64,000 nucleotides of DNA from Mycobacterium sp. ITM-2016-00317 (GCF_002968295.1 NZ_CP134399.1:5518001-5582000); one strand, 5' to 3'; numbered from the stretch's first letter, positions 38,292-48,317 are shown. Notes: generated by a model not told the origin, from the letters alone. Translations and numbers: made by a program.

Positions 38292-39104
38292 TCACCGGAT
38301 CGAGACCAGCTGCTCGATCGAGTCGCGCGGCAGGTCCCCGTCGACGGTGGCGAAGATCGCCATGTTGTTGACGTTGATCGATCCCTTGTGGTTGTCCAGC
38401 CAGGCGGTGTCGGCCGCGTCGCGCCCGGTCGCGATGCGCACGAGCGACTGACGGGGCGCCAGGAGGGTGGCGTCCACGACGCGCCAGTGACCGTCGACGA
38501 ACGCCTCGGCGACGGCGTGGAAATCCATCGGGTTGCAGCCCGGCGCGTACACCGACACGAGCCTCGCGGGCACGTTCACCGCCCGCAGCAGCGCGATGAC
38601 CAGGTGCGCGTAGTCGCGGCACACCCCGGACCCGGCCAACAGCGTGTCGGCGGCACCGTCGATCGGATCGCTGGACCCCGGGACGTACCGCAGTCGCGCG
38701 CCGACCCAGGACGGCACCTCGGCCAGCAGCTTCACCGACTCGGCGATACTGCCGAATTCCGTGGCCGCGAACCCGAAGAACTTGTCGGCCTCGGCGTAGC
38801 GGCTGGGCCGCAGATAGGTGGACAGGTCGAGTTCGCGCACCGGCGCCGGATCCGCCTGACCGACCACGGTGGCGCGGTAGGAGACCTTGAGATTGCCGAC
38901 CGGGGCGTCGAACTTGTGGATCCGGTTGCCGTGGTCGCCGGAGATCTCCCGGATCTCGGCGAGCGGAATCTCGTTGCCGTCCAACACGAACGACAACGAT
39001 TCGGTGATCTGGGCACCGGGCTGGGGAGCGACCGCGATCTGGAATTCCAGTGTGGACGGCTCGGTGATCTGGACGTCCAGATCGGTACCGACGTCGCGTT
39101 TCAT
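38292..39104 (-). CDS. Transglutaminase-like cysteine protease-fold protein
   Basis: The protein has 270 residues. A beta-rich N-terminal domain is followed by a transglutaminase core with the triad Cys in GSGVCRDYAHLV, His in MDFHAVAEAFV and Asp in RVVDATLLAP. There is no signal peptide, so it is probably cytosolic. Family members act as peptidases or amidases. It ends 3 bp after the convergent LapA stop. Confidence 0.83.
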   Translation of the reverse strand: MKRDVGTDLDVQITEPSTLEFQIAVAPQPGAQITESLSFVLDGNEIPLAEIREISGDHGNRIHKFDAPVGNLKVSYRATVVGQADPAPVRELDLSTYLRPSRYAEADKFFGFAATEFGSIAESVKLLAEVPSWVGARLRYVPGSSDPIDGAADTLLAGSGVCRDYAHLVIALLRAVNVPARLVSVYAPGCNPMDFHAVAEAFVDGHWRVVDATLLAPRQSLVRIATGRDAADTAWLDNHKGSINVNNMAIFATVDGDLPRDSIEQLVSIR

Positions 39105-39173
39105 CGGCGTACGGGGCAGAGTTTGGGCACGCGACTCTCTACCACCTCCGACCTGCGGCGAAACCTCCGGGGG

Positions 39174-40193
39174 TCAGGAAAGCTCCGCCAGCCCCGCGGC
39201 GATCAGCGGGGCCACCGCCTCGGCCACCTTGTCGGTGTCGTCGACGACACCGGCCTCACGGGCGCGGTAGGCGATGCCCGCGCCGATGATCGCCAGCTTG
39301 AAATAGGCCAGCGCCATGTAGAAATCCCAGTGATCCAGCGGCCGGCCCGACGCCCGGGAGTACTTCTCGGCCAGCGCAGCCGCGTCCGGGATCAGGTCGT
39401 TGGCCCACGCGGCGTCGGCATGCACCAGGTGGAACGTCGGGTGCCGGTACACGCACATCAGCGCGGCGTCGCTCAGCGGGTCGCCGAGCGTGGACATCTC
39501 CCAGTCCAACACCGCGATCACCTTGGTGGGGTCCTCGTTGTCGAGGATCGTGTTGTCGATGCGGTAGTCGCCGTGCACGATCGAGGGCCGGCTCTGTGGC
39601 GGGATGGCCTCGGCGAGGCGCTGGTGCAGCTTCTTGACGTCGGCGTCGCACGGATCGTCGGCCTGTTTGACCAGATCCCACTGCGAACCCCACCGGCGAA
39701 CCTGGCGTTCCAGATAGCCGCTGGGCTTGCCGAAGTCCGACAGGCCGACCGCGTCCGGGTCCACCGAGTGCAGGTCGGCGAGCACTTTGATCAGCGCGTC
39801 GACGCACTTCTCGATCGTCGCTCGGTCGCCGAGCGCCTGCAGTTGGTCGGTGTACCGCACCACCCGGCCGTCGACGTACTCGACCATCTGGAACGGTGCA
39901 CCCAGCACCGAGTCGTCGTTGCGCATCGTCACGGCGCGCGCGACAGGCACCGCGGTGTCGGCCAGCGCGGCCACCACCCGGTACTCGCGGGCCATATCGT
40001 GGGCCGACGGGGTCAGACCGTGCAGGGGTGGACGGCGCAGCACCCACTGCGACGCGTCGTCGGCCACCAGGAACGTCAGGTTCGACCGACCGCCGGAGAT
40101 CAACTCGGCGCGCAGGTCGCCGCTGCGCGGCACCCCGACCTCGCGCAGGTATCGGTCCAGGGCGGCGAGGTCGAGGCCTTCGAGGTCGGTCAC
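39174..40193 (-). CDS. APH-fold phosphotransferase-like protein (FadE36-type)
   Basis: The protein has 339 residues from GTG 40193. Kinase-like motifs are VHGDYRIDNTILD (catalytic loop) and AVLDWEMSTLGDPLSD (metal site). This family is fused or linked to acyl-CoA dehydrogenases in other bacteria, and the M. tuberculosis homologue is called FadE36 despite lacking that domain. No dehydrogenase is adjacent here. The substrate is unknown. It lies 10 bp downstream of a phosphatase gene on the same strand. Confidence 0.8.
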   Translation of the reverse strand: MTDLEGLDLAALDRYLREVGVPRSGDLRAELISGGRSNLTFLVADDASQWVLRRPPLHGLTPSAHDMAREYRVVAALADTAVPVARAVTMRNDDSVLGAPFQMVEYVDGRVVRYTDQLQALGDRATIEKCVDALIKVLADLHSVDPDAVGLSDFGKPSGYLERQVRRWGSQWDLVKQADDPCDADVKKLHQRLAEAIPPQSRPSIVHGDYRIDNTILDNEDPTKVIAVLDWEMSTLGDPLSDAALMCVYRHPTFHLVHADAAWANDLIPDAAALAEKYSRASGRPLDHWDFYMALAYFKLAIIGAGIAYRAREAGVVDDTDKVAEAVAPLIAAGLAELS

Positions 40194-40203
40194 GCAGACT
40201 TTC

Positions 40204-40812
40204 CTACCATCGCTGGTTCCTGGGCAGTAAGTCCCATACGTGTTCGGTGGCATTCACCCCGGCGACGCCGAACCGGCCGGTGCGCGAGGACAGCAGCCGG
40301 GTGACCGAGGCGTAGTCGACGTGGAAGGACAGCAGCCGCTCGGTGCGCAGCGCCCGGTGCAGCAGCACGTTGATGACCCCGCCGTGGCTGAACACCGCGA
40401 CGGTCTCGTCGTGCCCGGCGGCGGCGACCAGGTCGTCCACCGCGCCGAAGACGCGTCCGAGGAACTCGTCCTCGTCCACGGCGCTGGGCAGGTGACCGTC
40501 GATGAGCCGCTGCAGCTCCTGCGGGTTCTCGGCGGCGATCTGCTCGATCGGGATGTAGTGCCCGAGGTCGCGGTCGTACTCGGCCAGCCGTTCGTCGACC
40601 TCGATGGGCAGGCCCAGTGCGTCGGCGACCGGTTGCCCGGTCTCGACGGCCCGGATCTGCGGGCTGCTCACCAGCCGGGTGATCGGGAACCGGGCCAGCG
40701 CGTCGGGCAGCCGCTTGGCCTGCTCGATGCCCTCCTCGGACAGGTGCGGATCTGAGCCCTCCCCGGGTTCGCTTCGCAGGGGCAGCGCATGTCGGACCAG
40801 AAGCAGTTGCAC
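40204..40812 (-). CDS. Histidine phosphatase / phosphoglycerate mutase-like protein
   Basis: The protein has 202 residues from GTG 40812. The phosphohistidine motif is LLVRHALPLR at the N-terminus, with SSPQIRAVETG and the second histidine in VAVFSHGGVINVLLHR. These are the catalytic residues of the RHG superfamily. It is probably co-transcribed with the APH-fold gene 10 bp downstream; a phosphotransferase and a phosphatase as a pair is notable. It is divergent from an SDR. Confidence 0.85.
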   Translation of the reverse strand: MQLLLVRHALPLRSEPGEGSDPHLSEEGIEQAKRLPDALARFPITRLVSSPQIRAVETGQPVADALGLPIEVDERLAEYDRDLGHYIPIEQIAAENPQELQRLIDGHLPSAVDEDEFLGRVFGAVDDLVAAAGHDETVAVFSHGGVINVLLHRALRTERLLSFHVDYASVTRLLSSRTGRFGVAGVNATEHVWDLLPRNQRW

Positions 40813-40830
40813 CGTGACACCATATGGCCC

Positions 40831-41601
40831 GTGACCGATACGGGTGGATTCGCCGACCGGCTGTTCGATCTGACCGACCGGGTGGTCCTGATCACCGGCG
40901 GCAGCCGCGGTCTGGGGCGGGAGATGGCCTTCGCGGCCGCCCGGTGCGGCGCGGACGTCATCATCGCCAGCCGCAAGTACGACGCGTGCGTGGCCACCGC
41001 CGACGCGATCGCCGCCGAGACAGGCCGGGCCACATTCCCCTATCAGGTGCACGTCGGGCGGTGGGACGAGCTCGACGGGTTGGTCGACGCGGCCTACGAC
41101 CGGTTCGGCAAGGTCGACGTGCTGGTCAACAACGCCGGCATGTCACCGCTCTACGAATCGCTGTCGTCGGTCACCGAGAAGCTGTTCGACACGGTGGTGA
41201 ACCTGAACCTCAAAGGTCCGTTCCGGCTGTCGGCGTTGATCGGTGAGCGCATGGTGGCCGACGGCGGCGGTTCGATCATCAATGTCAGTTCCAGTGGGTC
41301 GATCCGGCCGGCGCCCGACATGTTGCCCTACGCCGCGGCCAAGGCGGGGCTGAACACGCTCAGCGAGGGACTCGCCAAGGCGTACGGGCCGACGGTCCGG
41401 GTGAACACGCTGATGGCCGGTCCGTACCTGACCGACATCAGCAAGGCGTGGGACATGGAAGGGACCGACAATCCGTTCCGTGGGCTGCCGCTGCAGCGGG
41501 CCGGGGATCCGTCCGAGATCGTCGGCGCCGCCCTGTTTCTCATGTCGGATGCGTCGAGCTTCACGACGGGCTCGATCCTGCGCGCCGACGGCGGCGTGTA
41601 A
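40831..41601 (+). CDS. Short-chain dehydrogenase/reductase
   Basis: The protein has 256 residues from GTG 40831. ATG 40789 is in frame but would overlap the divergent phosphatase gene. It has TGGSRGLG for cofactor, NNAGMSP, and catalytic YAAAKAGL. C-terminal ILRADGGV is the classical SDR ending. The substrate is unknown. Confidence 0.85.
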   Translation: MTDTGGFADRLFDLTDRVVLITGGSRGLGREMAFAAARCGADVIIASRKYDACVATADAIAAETGRATFPYQVHVGRWDELDGLVDAAYDRFGKVDVLVNNAGMSPLYESLSSVTEKLFDTVVNLNLKGPFRLSALIGERMVADGGGSIINVSSSGSIRPAPDMLPYAAAKAGLNTLSEGLAKAYGPTVRVNTLMAGPYLTDISKAWDMEGTDNPFRGLPLQRAGDPSEIVGAALFLMSDASSFTTGSILRADGGV

Positions 41602-41622
41602 CCACGCACTTGCTGCCGCAGG

Positions 41623-43529
41623 TCAGGGGGTGACGATGTTGAAGTTCGGATCGGGTTTGTCCAGCACCGACACCAGCGAGGCGAGAACGTCTGCGTCCCC
41701 GACGATCTCGCAGCCCGGCGAGGTGTTGTCGCCGGCGGCCAGGGTGAGCAGGCGCAGCTCGCTCGCCAACCGGACGGTCGCCTGCGCGGTGGTCTCGTCG
41801 GCGGGCACCTGCCGGTGGACCAGCACGCCGTTGCGCAGCGTCAGCCGGTAGTTCGTCTGCACATCGAGGAAAGTCACGTCGACGGTGAGGTCGAAATCCC
41901 ATGCGCGGGGCCCGTTCACGCTGATGGCCAGTACGTCGAACATCTGCTCAGGTGACAGCTGGCCCATCATCGCCGCCGAATTGGCCTGCACCGGCGTGCC
42001 GAAGTTCCCGTCGCGCAGTTCGGTGGCCCCGGCGAGGAAGAAGTTCCGCCACGTCGCGGTCTCGGCGCCGTAGGCGAGTTGTCCAGAGTGTCCGAATACA
42101 GTGCGCGAGCGCCGGCGTGGTTCTCGTCGGTGAAGATCGCGTGATCCAGCAGTGTCGCCGCCCAACGGAAATCTCCCTCCTCGAAAGCGCGCTGCGCAAG
42201 CTCGACGACACGGTCGATGCCGCCCATCGCCGCGACGTAGCGCGGACCGGCGGCCTCGGGCGGGTGCGGCCACAGCCGGGCCGGGTTGCCGTCGAACCAG
42301 CCCATGTAGCGCTGATAGACGGCTTTGACGTTGTGGCTGACCGATCCGTAGTAGCCGCGGGTATGCCAGGCGTTCTCCAGCGCCGGCGGCATCGGGAAGT
42401 TCTCCGCGATCTCGACGCCGGTGTAGCCCTGGTTGAGCAGACGCAGCGTCTGGTCGTGCAGATAGGCGTACAGATCCCGTTGCAGCGAAAGGAATTCGAC
42501 GATCCGTTCCTTGCCCCAGGTGGGCCAGTGGTGTGAGGCGAACACCACGTCGGCGCGGTCGGCGAACGTGTCGATCGCCTCGGTCAGATAGCCGGCCCAG
42601 CCGTGCGGATCGCGCACCAGTGCACCGCGCAGCGTCAACAGGTTGTGCAGGTTGTGCGTCGCGTTCTCGGCCATGCACAGCGCGCGGAATCGCGGGAAAT
42701 AGAAATGCATCTCGGCCGGGGCCTCGGTGCCCGGCGCCATCTGGAACTCGATCTCGACGCCGTCGAGGGTGTGCGTCTCGCCGGTCTCCCGGATGTCGAC
42801 GGTCGGGACGATGATCGCCACCTCCCCCGTCGACGGGGTCTGGCCGAGCCCACAGCCGACCTGACCCTGCGGGCCGCGCTCCAGCACGGTGCCGTACATG
42901 TAGGCCGCCCGGCGGGTCATCGCCGTGCCTGCATAGACGTTCTCCTGGACCGCGTGCGCGGTGAAGCCCTCGGGCGCCAGCACCGCGACCTTGCCCGCAT
43001 CGACGTCGGCCTGGGAGGTCACGCCGAGCACTCCGCCGAAATGGTCCACGTGGCTGTGGGTGTAAATGACAGCCCTGACCTCCCGGTCGCCGCGGTGTGC
43101 GCGGTACAGCGCCAGCGCCGCGGCCGCCACCTCGGTGGACACCAGCGGGTCGATCACGATGACGCCGGTGTCGCCCTCGACGAAGGTGATGTTGGACAGG
43201 TCGAAGCCGCGCACCTGGTAGATGCCCGCGACATCTTCCCCCGTCGCTCCGCTCGCCCTGACCACCTCGTAGAGCCCCTGCTTGGCCGCCAGGGTCGACT
43301 GTCGCCACAGGCTGGGGTGCACCGACGGCGGCGCGTCGCCGGTGAGGAACGCGTACACGTCGTTGTCCCACACCACCCGACCGTCGGCGGCGGCGATGAC
43401 GCACGGCTGCTGCGCGGCGATGAAGCCGCGGTCGGCGTCGACGAAATCCCGGGTGTCGCCGAACGGGAGGGTCTGCAGCTGCTCCCGGTGGGCGGCCTCG
43501 ATCGCCGCACTGGGCGCCTTACTGTCCAT
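41623..43529 (-). CDS. Alkylsulfatase (SdsA1/BDS1 type), frameshifted near 42082
   Basis: The N-terminal 480 residues form a metallo-beta-lactamase domain with THSHVDHFGG and a dimerisation region (NAWHTRGYYGSVSHNVKAVYQRY). After ALYSDTL the frame breaks. The expected QLAYGAETATWRNFFLAGAT and the SCP2-like C-terminal domain continue in another frame to 41623. Inserting one base near 42082 restores a single protein of about 635 residues that would cleave primary or secondary alkyl sulfates. It is either a sequencing error or a recent pseudogene. Start ATG 43529. Confidence 0.8.
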
Positions 43530-43577
43530 ATCGTGAGACTGCCACCTCGGGTGGCACCCCGGTGCTTGACTGACGGA

Positions 43578-44147
43578 ATGGACATCCGTCGAGTCGTCAC
43601 CGGACATGATCCGTCCGGCAAGTCAGTGTTCGTCAGCGATGAGAAGGTCGCGCCCCGCGAGCCGGTGCTGCTCCCCGGCTCGGAGTTCACGCTGCTGTGG
43701 GGAGGTGACGAAGCACCCCGATTCCCCGACGACGGCGCAATGCCGAACTGGCACACGTACTTTCCGCCCGTCGGCGGCTTCCGGTTCTCGATGTTCACGT
43801 TGCCGCCGCATTCGACCGCGACCGGTGAGCCCGAGCAGCTCGACGCCGAGGAGGCCCTGGCCGACGCCGAGCAGAAGCTGCCCGGCCTGCTCGCCTACAT
43901 GGATCCGACCGATCCGGGCATGCACACCACCGACACCATCGATTTCGAGGTGGTGCTCGAGGGCACGGTGATTCTCGAACTCGACGACGGCGCCGAGGTG
44001 ACCCTGCACCCCGGTGACACCGTGGTACAGAACGGCACCCGGCACCGCTGGCGCAACCCCGGCGATACGCCGGCGCGGCTGGCGCTGTTCGTCGCCGGCG
44101 CCCACCACGCGAACGTCACACACGCATCGCCTCACCAAGGCGGCTGA
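43578..44147 (+). CDS. Cupin-domain protein
   Basis: The protein has 189 residues from ATG 43578. The C-terminal half is a cupin barrel: TIDFEVVLEGTVILELDDGAEVTL, then HPGDTVVQNGTRHRWRNPG with the metal-binding histidines. It is divergent from the alkylsulfatase (48 bp) and overlaps the convergent imine-reductase-like gene by 32 bp. The role is unknown; many such cupins are small-molecule isomerases or dioxygenases. Confidence 0.8.
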   Translation: MDIRRVVTGHDPSGKSVFVSDEKVAPREPVLLPGSEFTLLWGGDEAPRFPDDGAMPNWHTYFPPVGGFRFSMFTLPPHSTATGEPEQLDAEEALADAEQKLPGLLAYMDPTDPGMHTTDTIDFEVVLEGTVILELDDGAEVTLHPGDTVVQNGTRHRWRNPGDTPARLALFVAGAHHANVTHASPHQGG

Positions 44148-44973
44148 CCTCGGCGTCGCCATGGCCGGCCGCGACGCAGGCGTCGGCGTAACGCTTCATC
44201 GCCTTGAGCGTGCCTGCGTCCACCCCGCTGCCCTCCGACGTCGCGATCAGGTGCGCCAGCGACGCGGCAGCCGAGGAGACCGTCGCGTCTGCGTCGTCGT
44301 ACCGGGCGGCAGCCACCCGCTCGGCGATCTCGCTGAACACCGGCGGCAGGATCGCCGCGATGCCTACGGCATGTGGCAACAGCTCTGCGGGGCTGATGCC
44401 ATGCGCCCGAGCCGTTTCCAGCGCGTGCAGGAATCCGCCCGTCGCGGTCCAGAACACGTCGAGCAGCGCCATGTCGTACGCCGCGGCGCGCCCCGGGTCA
44501 TCTCCCAGCCAGGTCGCCTGCCCGAGGGTCTCGAAGAGCCTGCGGTGCCGGTCGAACAGGTCGCGCGGTCCGGCGTAGAGCACGCTGGCCGCAGTGGTGC
44601 CCATGACGTCGGTCGGCGTCATGATCGCGCCGTCGAGGTAGCGCCCGCCGGCGTCGGCGACGAGTTTGGCGGTGCTTCGGGCACGGTCGGGTGTGTCGGA
44701 ACTCAGACCCACCAGCACCCGGCCGGCGACGGCGTCCGCAGCGGCTTCGACCACCGCGTCGACGGCGTCGTGGTCGACGACGTTGACCAACGTGAGATCG
44801 CTTGCGCTGACAGCCTTCCCCGGTGTGGACGCCCAGCACGCCCCGCGCGAGAGTAGTTGCGCGGCCTTCGTTTCTGTGCGATTCCACACCGTGACGCGGT
44901 AGCCGGCGTCGATCAGCGCGGTGGTCAGGGCTCGGCCCATCGGCCCCAGCCCGAGTACGGCGACGGTGGTCAC
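44116..44973 (-). CDS. Imine reductase-like NAD(P)-dependent oxidoreductase (copy 1)
   Basis: The protein has 285 residues from GTG 44973. N-terminal Rossmann motif VAVLGLGPMGRALTTALIDAG and WNRT (NADP preference) are followed by the helical dimerisation domain with YDMALLDVFWTATGGFLHAL. The aspartate in the YD pair is the residue used by one class of imine reductases. It overlaps the upstream paralogue by 4 bp. Natural substrates of such enzymes are mostly unknown. Confidence 0.8.
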   Translation of the reverse strand: MTTVAVLGLGPMGRALTTALIDAGYRVTVWNRTETKAAQLLSRGACWASTPGKAVSASDLTLVNVVDHDAVDAVVEAAADAVAGRVLVGLSSDTPDRARSTAKLVADAGGRYLDGAIMTPTDVMGTTAASVLYAGPRDLFDRHRRLFETLGQATWLGDDPGRAAAYDMALLDVFWTATGGFLHALETARAHGISPAELLPHAVGIAAILPPVFSEIAERVAAARYDDADATVSSAAASLAHLIATSEGSGVDAGTLKAMKRYADACVAAGHGDAEVSRLGEAMRV

Positions 44974-45833
44974 GCGGCGTTCTCCTTGATGCTCTCGAAG
45001 ACCCGAGCGAACCCGTGCTCGGCGAATCCGGCCTCGATCTGGCGGCGGATGAGCTGTTGGAGCGCGTCGACGAGCGCGGTGCTGACGCCCACGCAACGGG
45101 CGGCGGTGACGATGTCGTTCAGGTCGCTGAACGACAGGCTCTGTTGTCCTGGCATTCCGTAGTTCCCGCTGTCGATCACCGCGGCATATTCGGTCACCGC
45201 CGGCGCCATCGCCTGCAGCCAGGGCATTGCCCGCGCGGCGAACTCGGTGGCCGTGACTCCGGCTCCGGCGACCATCGCGGCTCCCTGGAAGAACCCACCG
45301 AACATCAGGTACATCGCGGCCAGCAGGGCGAGGTCGTACAGCGAGGCCATTCCGGCGTCTGTCCCGAAGTACTCTGTCCCGCGCCAGGTTTCGAGTAGCG
45401 CACGATGGGCGTCGTACAACTCGCGAGAACCACTGTAGAACACCGTGGATGAGGAAGTGCCGATCATTTCCGGGGTCGCCATGATGGCACCGTCGAGGTA
45501 TCCGGCGCCGGCACCCGCCGCCCACCGGGCGAGTTCCCGTGCGCCGTCGGGAGTCGTGGTGGTCAGGTTGATCACGTGCCGGCCGCGCAACAGGTGCGTC
45601 ACGGGGTCGAGGACGTCGTGCACCGACGCGTGATCGAACAGACACACGACGAGGAGATCGGCGCCGACGACCGCGTCGCCGACCGACGTGGCGACGCGCG
45701 CCCCTGCCTCCCGAAGAGCGCAGGTCCGTGCGGTCGCGCGGTTCCACACGATGGTCCGGAAGCCGGCGGCCAGGGCTGCCCGCGCCAACGCCGAACCCAT
45801 TTCACCGGTTCCGAGAAGAGTCACTGAGGTCAT
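44970..45833 (-). CDS. Imine reductase-like NAD(P)-dependent oxidoreductase (copy 2)
   Basis: The protein has 287 residues from ATG 45833. It carries the LLGTGEMGSALARAALAAG cofactor motif, WNRAT, and a C-terminal domain with LYDLALLAAMYLMFGGFFQG and GVTATEFAARAMPWL, typical of imine reductases. It is paralogous to the gene overlapping its 3' end and divergent from an HxlR regulator across a palindromic region, so induction by a small electrophile or amine is plausible. Confidence 0.82.
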   Translation of the reverse strand: MTSVTLLGTGEMGSALARAALAAGFRTIVWNRATARTCALREAGARVATSVGDAVVGADLLVVCLFDHASVHDVLDPVTHLLRGRHVINLTTTTPDGARELARWAAGAGAGYLDGAIMATPEMIGTSSSTVFYSGSRELYDAHRALLETWRGTEYFGTDAGMASLYDLALLAAMYLMFGGFFQGAAMVAGAGVTATEFAARAMPWLQAMAPAVTEYAAVIDSGNYGMPGQQSLSFSDLNDIVTAARCVGVSTALVDALQQLIRRQIEAGFAEHGFARVFESIKENAA

Positions 45834-45867
45834 GACACCATCGTCGGTAGCACGCAAACCATGCGGC

Positions 45868-45894
45868 AAGTACCCACTAAAAAGTGCGGTACTT
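45868..45894. promoter_or_regulatory. Inverted repeat between hxlR-type gene and imine reductases
   Basis: AAGTACC-CACT at 45868-45878 and AGTG-C-GGTACTT at 45883-45894 form an inverted repeat around AAAA, with one bulged base. It lies 34 bp from the reductase start and 44 bp from the regulator start, the expected place for an HxlR operator. Confidence 0.55.
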
Positions 45895-45938
45895 ACCGAA
45901 ACGAAACTGTTGGCTCCGAGCTGCAGGAAGTGACGCCG

Positions 45939-46277
45939 ATGTCATCGCTGGGGAAGTACACGTGTGGGCTGGACGCGGCCATGGCCGTCGTCGACGGCAA
46001 ATGGAAACCGCTGATCCTCTGGGAACTGCAGGGCGGCCCGAAACGCTTCAACGCACTGCACCGCAGCCTTGCCGGGATCTCGCAGAAGATGCTGACCCAG
46101 CACCTCAAAGAGCTCCGGGCGCACGGGGTGGTGCACCGCGAGAGCTACCACGAGGTTCCGCCACGGGTGGAGTACTCGATGACCCCGGCCGGCCGTGAGC
46201 TCCTCGAAGCCCTTGAACCGCTCAGCAACTGGGCCGAAAAGCACATCGCGCTGATCTGCGCTGCCGACGCGGGCTGA
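45939..46277 (+). CDS. HxlR-family winged-helix regulator
   Basis: The protein has 112 residues from ATG 45939, preceded by AGGAAG. HxlR features are CGLDAAMAVVDGKWKPLILWEL, with the redox- or electrophile-sensing cysteine near the N-terminus, and GISQKMLTQHLKELRAHGVV as recognition helix. It is divergent from the imine reductase pair, which it probably controls. Confidence 0.87.
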   Translation: MSSLGKYTCGLDAAMAVVDGKWKPLILWELQGGPKRFNALHRSLAGISQKMLTQHLKELRAHGVVHRESYHEVPPRVEYSMTPAGRELLEALEPLSNWAEKHIALICAADAG

Positions 46278-46278
46278 G

Positions 46279-47984
46279 TCAGCCTTCGTGCCCGGTGATC
46301 GTCCTGGTATCCGTGGTCGAACCGATCGTGCCCACGGTGCGGCGACCGAGCGCGTCGTCGAGCAGCGACGGCAGCCACCTGCTCGCGGGTGGCTGCACGG
46401 TCACGGAGTAGTCGGCCGTGTCACCGTCGGGTCCACTCCAAGGAGCGCTCCGGACACGACTCCACTGCTGCCAGCCCCGACGGGCGCCGGGATCGACAGG
46501 GCGCCATTGGTAGCCGGATTCAGGCTCACCGTCACGGTCACCGTTTTCGGGCGGGAAAGGCCGAACCAGCCGGCGAGTCCGTGGATGTGCCAGGGGTTGC
46601 CTACCGTGTCCTCGACGCCCACCGTGAACTTGTCGAATCCACCCGCGTGCGCGAACGCCGCCGTGGGTGTGTACCGGTAGGTCCCGTCGGCGAGGAACTC
46701 CACCTGTCCGTTGGCCGGCAGATCGACGAGCGTGTAGGTGATCTTGTCCCCGTCGCCGTCGGTCCCGTTCACCGATCCGATCACCACACCGGTGACGATG
46801 TCCTGCGAGAGCTGTTGGGGACGAGCCTGCGGCCGATGATTGAACAAGTGATACTCGATGCGCCGCAACCCCATCCAGAGCTGGTTCAGCGGCCACGGCA
46901 CGACCACGGCCGGGATCCACGACGATTCCGAGAGCACCGGCAGACCGACCCACCGCAGAACGTCGCTGACCATCGACCGCCATGTCACCGGAGCGGTCAC
47001 CGCGTCGGGGTACTGCGGCGAACCGGTCACCGGCGGCTCATCCACCGGCACCTCGACCACCGGAGTGTCATCCACCGGCACCTCGACCACCGGAGTGTCA
47101 TCCACCGGTTCCTTGACGACCGGCGGCTCATCCACCGGCACCTCAACCACCGGAGTGTCATCCACCGGCACCTCGACCACCGGAGTGTCATCCACCGGCA
47201 CCTCGACCACCGGAGTGTTATCCACCGGTTCCTTGACGACCGGCGGCTCATCCACCGGCACCTCAATCACCGGAGTCTCATCCACCGGCACCTCGACCAC
47301 CGGACTGTCATCCACCGGCTCCTTGACGACCGGCGGCTCATCCACCGGCACCTCAACCACCGGAGTCTCATCCACTGGCACCTCGATCACCGGCACCTCG
47401 ATCACCGGAGTGTCAGGCATTTCGGGGGCGACGATGACCACGTCCTTGTCCCCGGGATCCGTGATCACCACCTCCTTATCCCCGGGATCCGTGATCACGA
47501 CCGACTCATCCGGGAGGATGTCGATCACGGTCACGGGATCCGGCTTGGCGTCGACCACACCGCTACCGAGGTCCCAATCCACATCGTCGACCACCGCGGC
47601 CGCGTCGTCGTCTGCTATTTCGATCCGCTCATGTCGACTTTCGTCCGCGTCCTTCACCGATGCGGTCTCGTCGGCGTCCTCGGATGCTTCGACGCGCGTA
47701 CGCGTCGCCACGACAGCTTTGCCGTCGCCCAGGCTGGAGCTACCGCTCGACGCCGAGCGTGAACCGTTGTCGGCAGAGGAGGCGTCGCTGGTCGAACTGG
47801 CCGACGACGTCGCACCGGTGTCGGTGTCTGCCGACGCCTCACCGGCACCCATCGCCATCGCAGCGCCCATGCCGGCGGCGACAGCTCCTGCCCCGAGCCA
47901 GTGCGCCATCGATTCGGGCGCCCGGTGCGTCCTGCGGCCTCGCCGAGAGCGACGAGATTTCCGGTGACGCCCGTTCTCCGACAT
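46279..47984 (-). CDS. Large exported repeat protein with PVDDTPVVEV-type tandem repeats, frameshifted near 46430
   Basis: A basic N-terminus and hydrophobic segment (MAHWLGAGAVAAGMGAAMAM) act as signal or anchor. An acidic Ser-rich region, eleven full 10-residue repeats and a C-terminal Ig/VCBS-like domain (GSVNGTDGDGDKITYTLVDL, then HIHGLAGWFGL) follow. The annotated frame ends at 46401. One added base near 46430 gives VDPDGDTADYSVTVQPP and continues to 46279, a much better ending. ATG 47984 is preceded by AAGGGAG. It is probably a cell-surface protein. Confidence 0.75.
47025..47372 (-). repeat. In-frame 30-bp tandem repeat array
   Basis: Eleven full and one partial 30-bp units encode D[DEN]xPVV[EK]xPV. 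Two unit types alternate: one ending VVEVPV and one ending VVKEPV. Units are nearly identical at DNA level, so copy number is likely to vary between strains. Confidence 0.85.
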
Positions 47985-48317
47985 TTGCTTTGCTCCCTTG
48001 TCCGCCCCAATTCGACGCAAAGCATTGCACATCTTCTTGACGCGTACGCAAATTTCAATCGAACGCTGAAGTGTTCGCTCCGCACTCACACTGCAAAACC
48101 GCCACCTGGGCTGGCTATTCATATGCCCAGTACAAACGGACAGAGAGGGACCGCCAGAATGCCGATCCCGCAGCTAACGCGTTGCCAATCTGTTGCCGCA
48201 GCTTCTCCTATTGCTGTCGCTGCCGTCATGCGAATGTTTGCAAAGGCGAGCTATAACTAGCCGGATTGCGAAAGGTCGCAGTTTGCTGGGATGGCTGTCG
48301 CAAAAACCGGGAGCCGG
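47985..48317. other. Gene-free region upstream of the repeat protein
   Basis: This 333-bp stretch is less GC-rich than its flanks and has no convincing reading frame. It presumably holds the promoter and a long leader for the repeat protein. I see no strong hairpin. Confidence 0.4.

Noticed and set aside
38388..40304. A 638-codon plus-strand frame antisense to the transglutaminase and APH-fold genes
   Set aside because: It is a shadow of two minus-strand genes with catalytic motifs.
47025..47372. Regular 30-bp repeats resembling a CRISPR array
   Set aside because: Units are directly adjacent without unique spacers, are in frame and encode a degenerate decapeptide; no cas genes are nearby.
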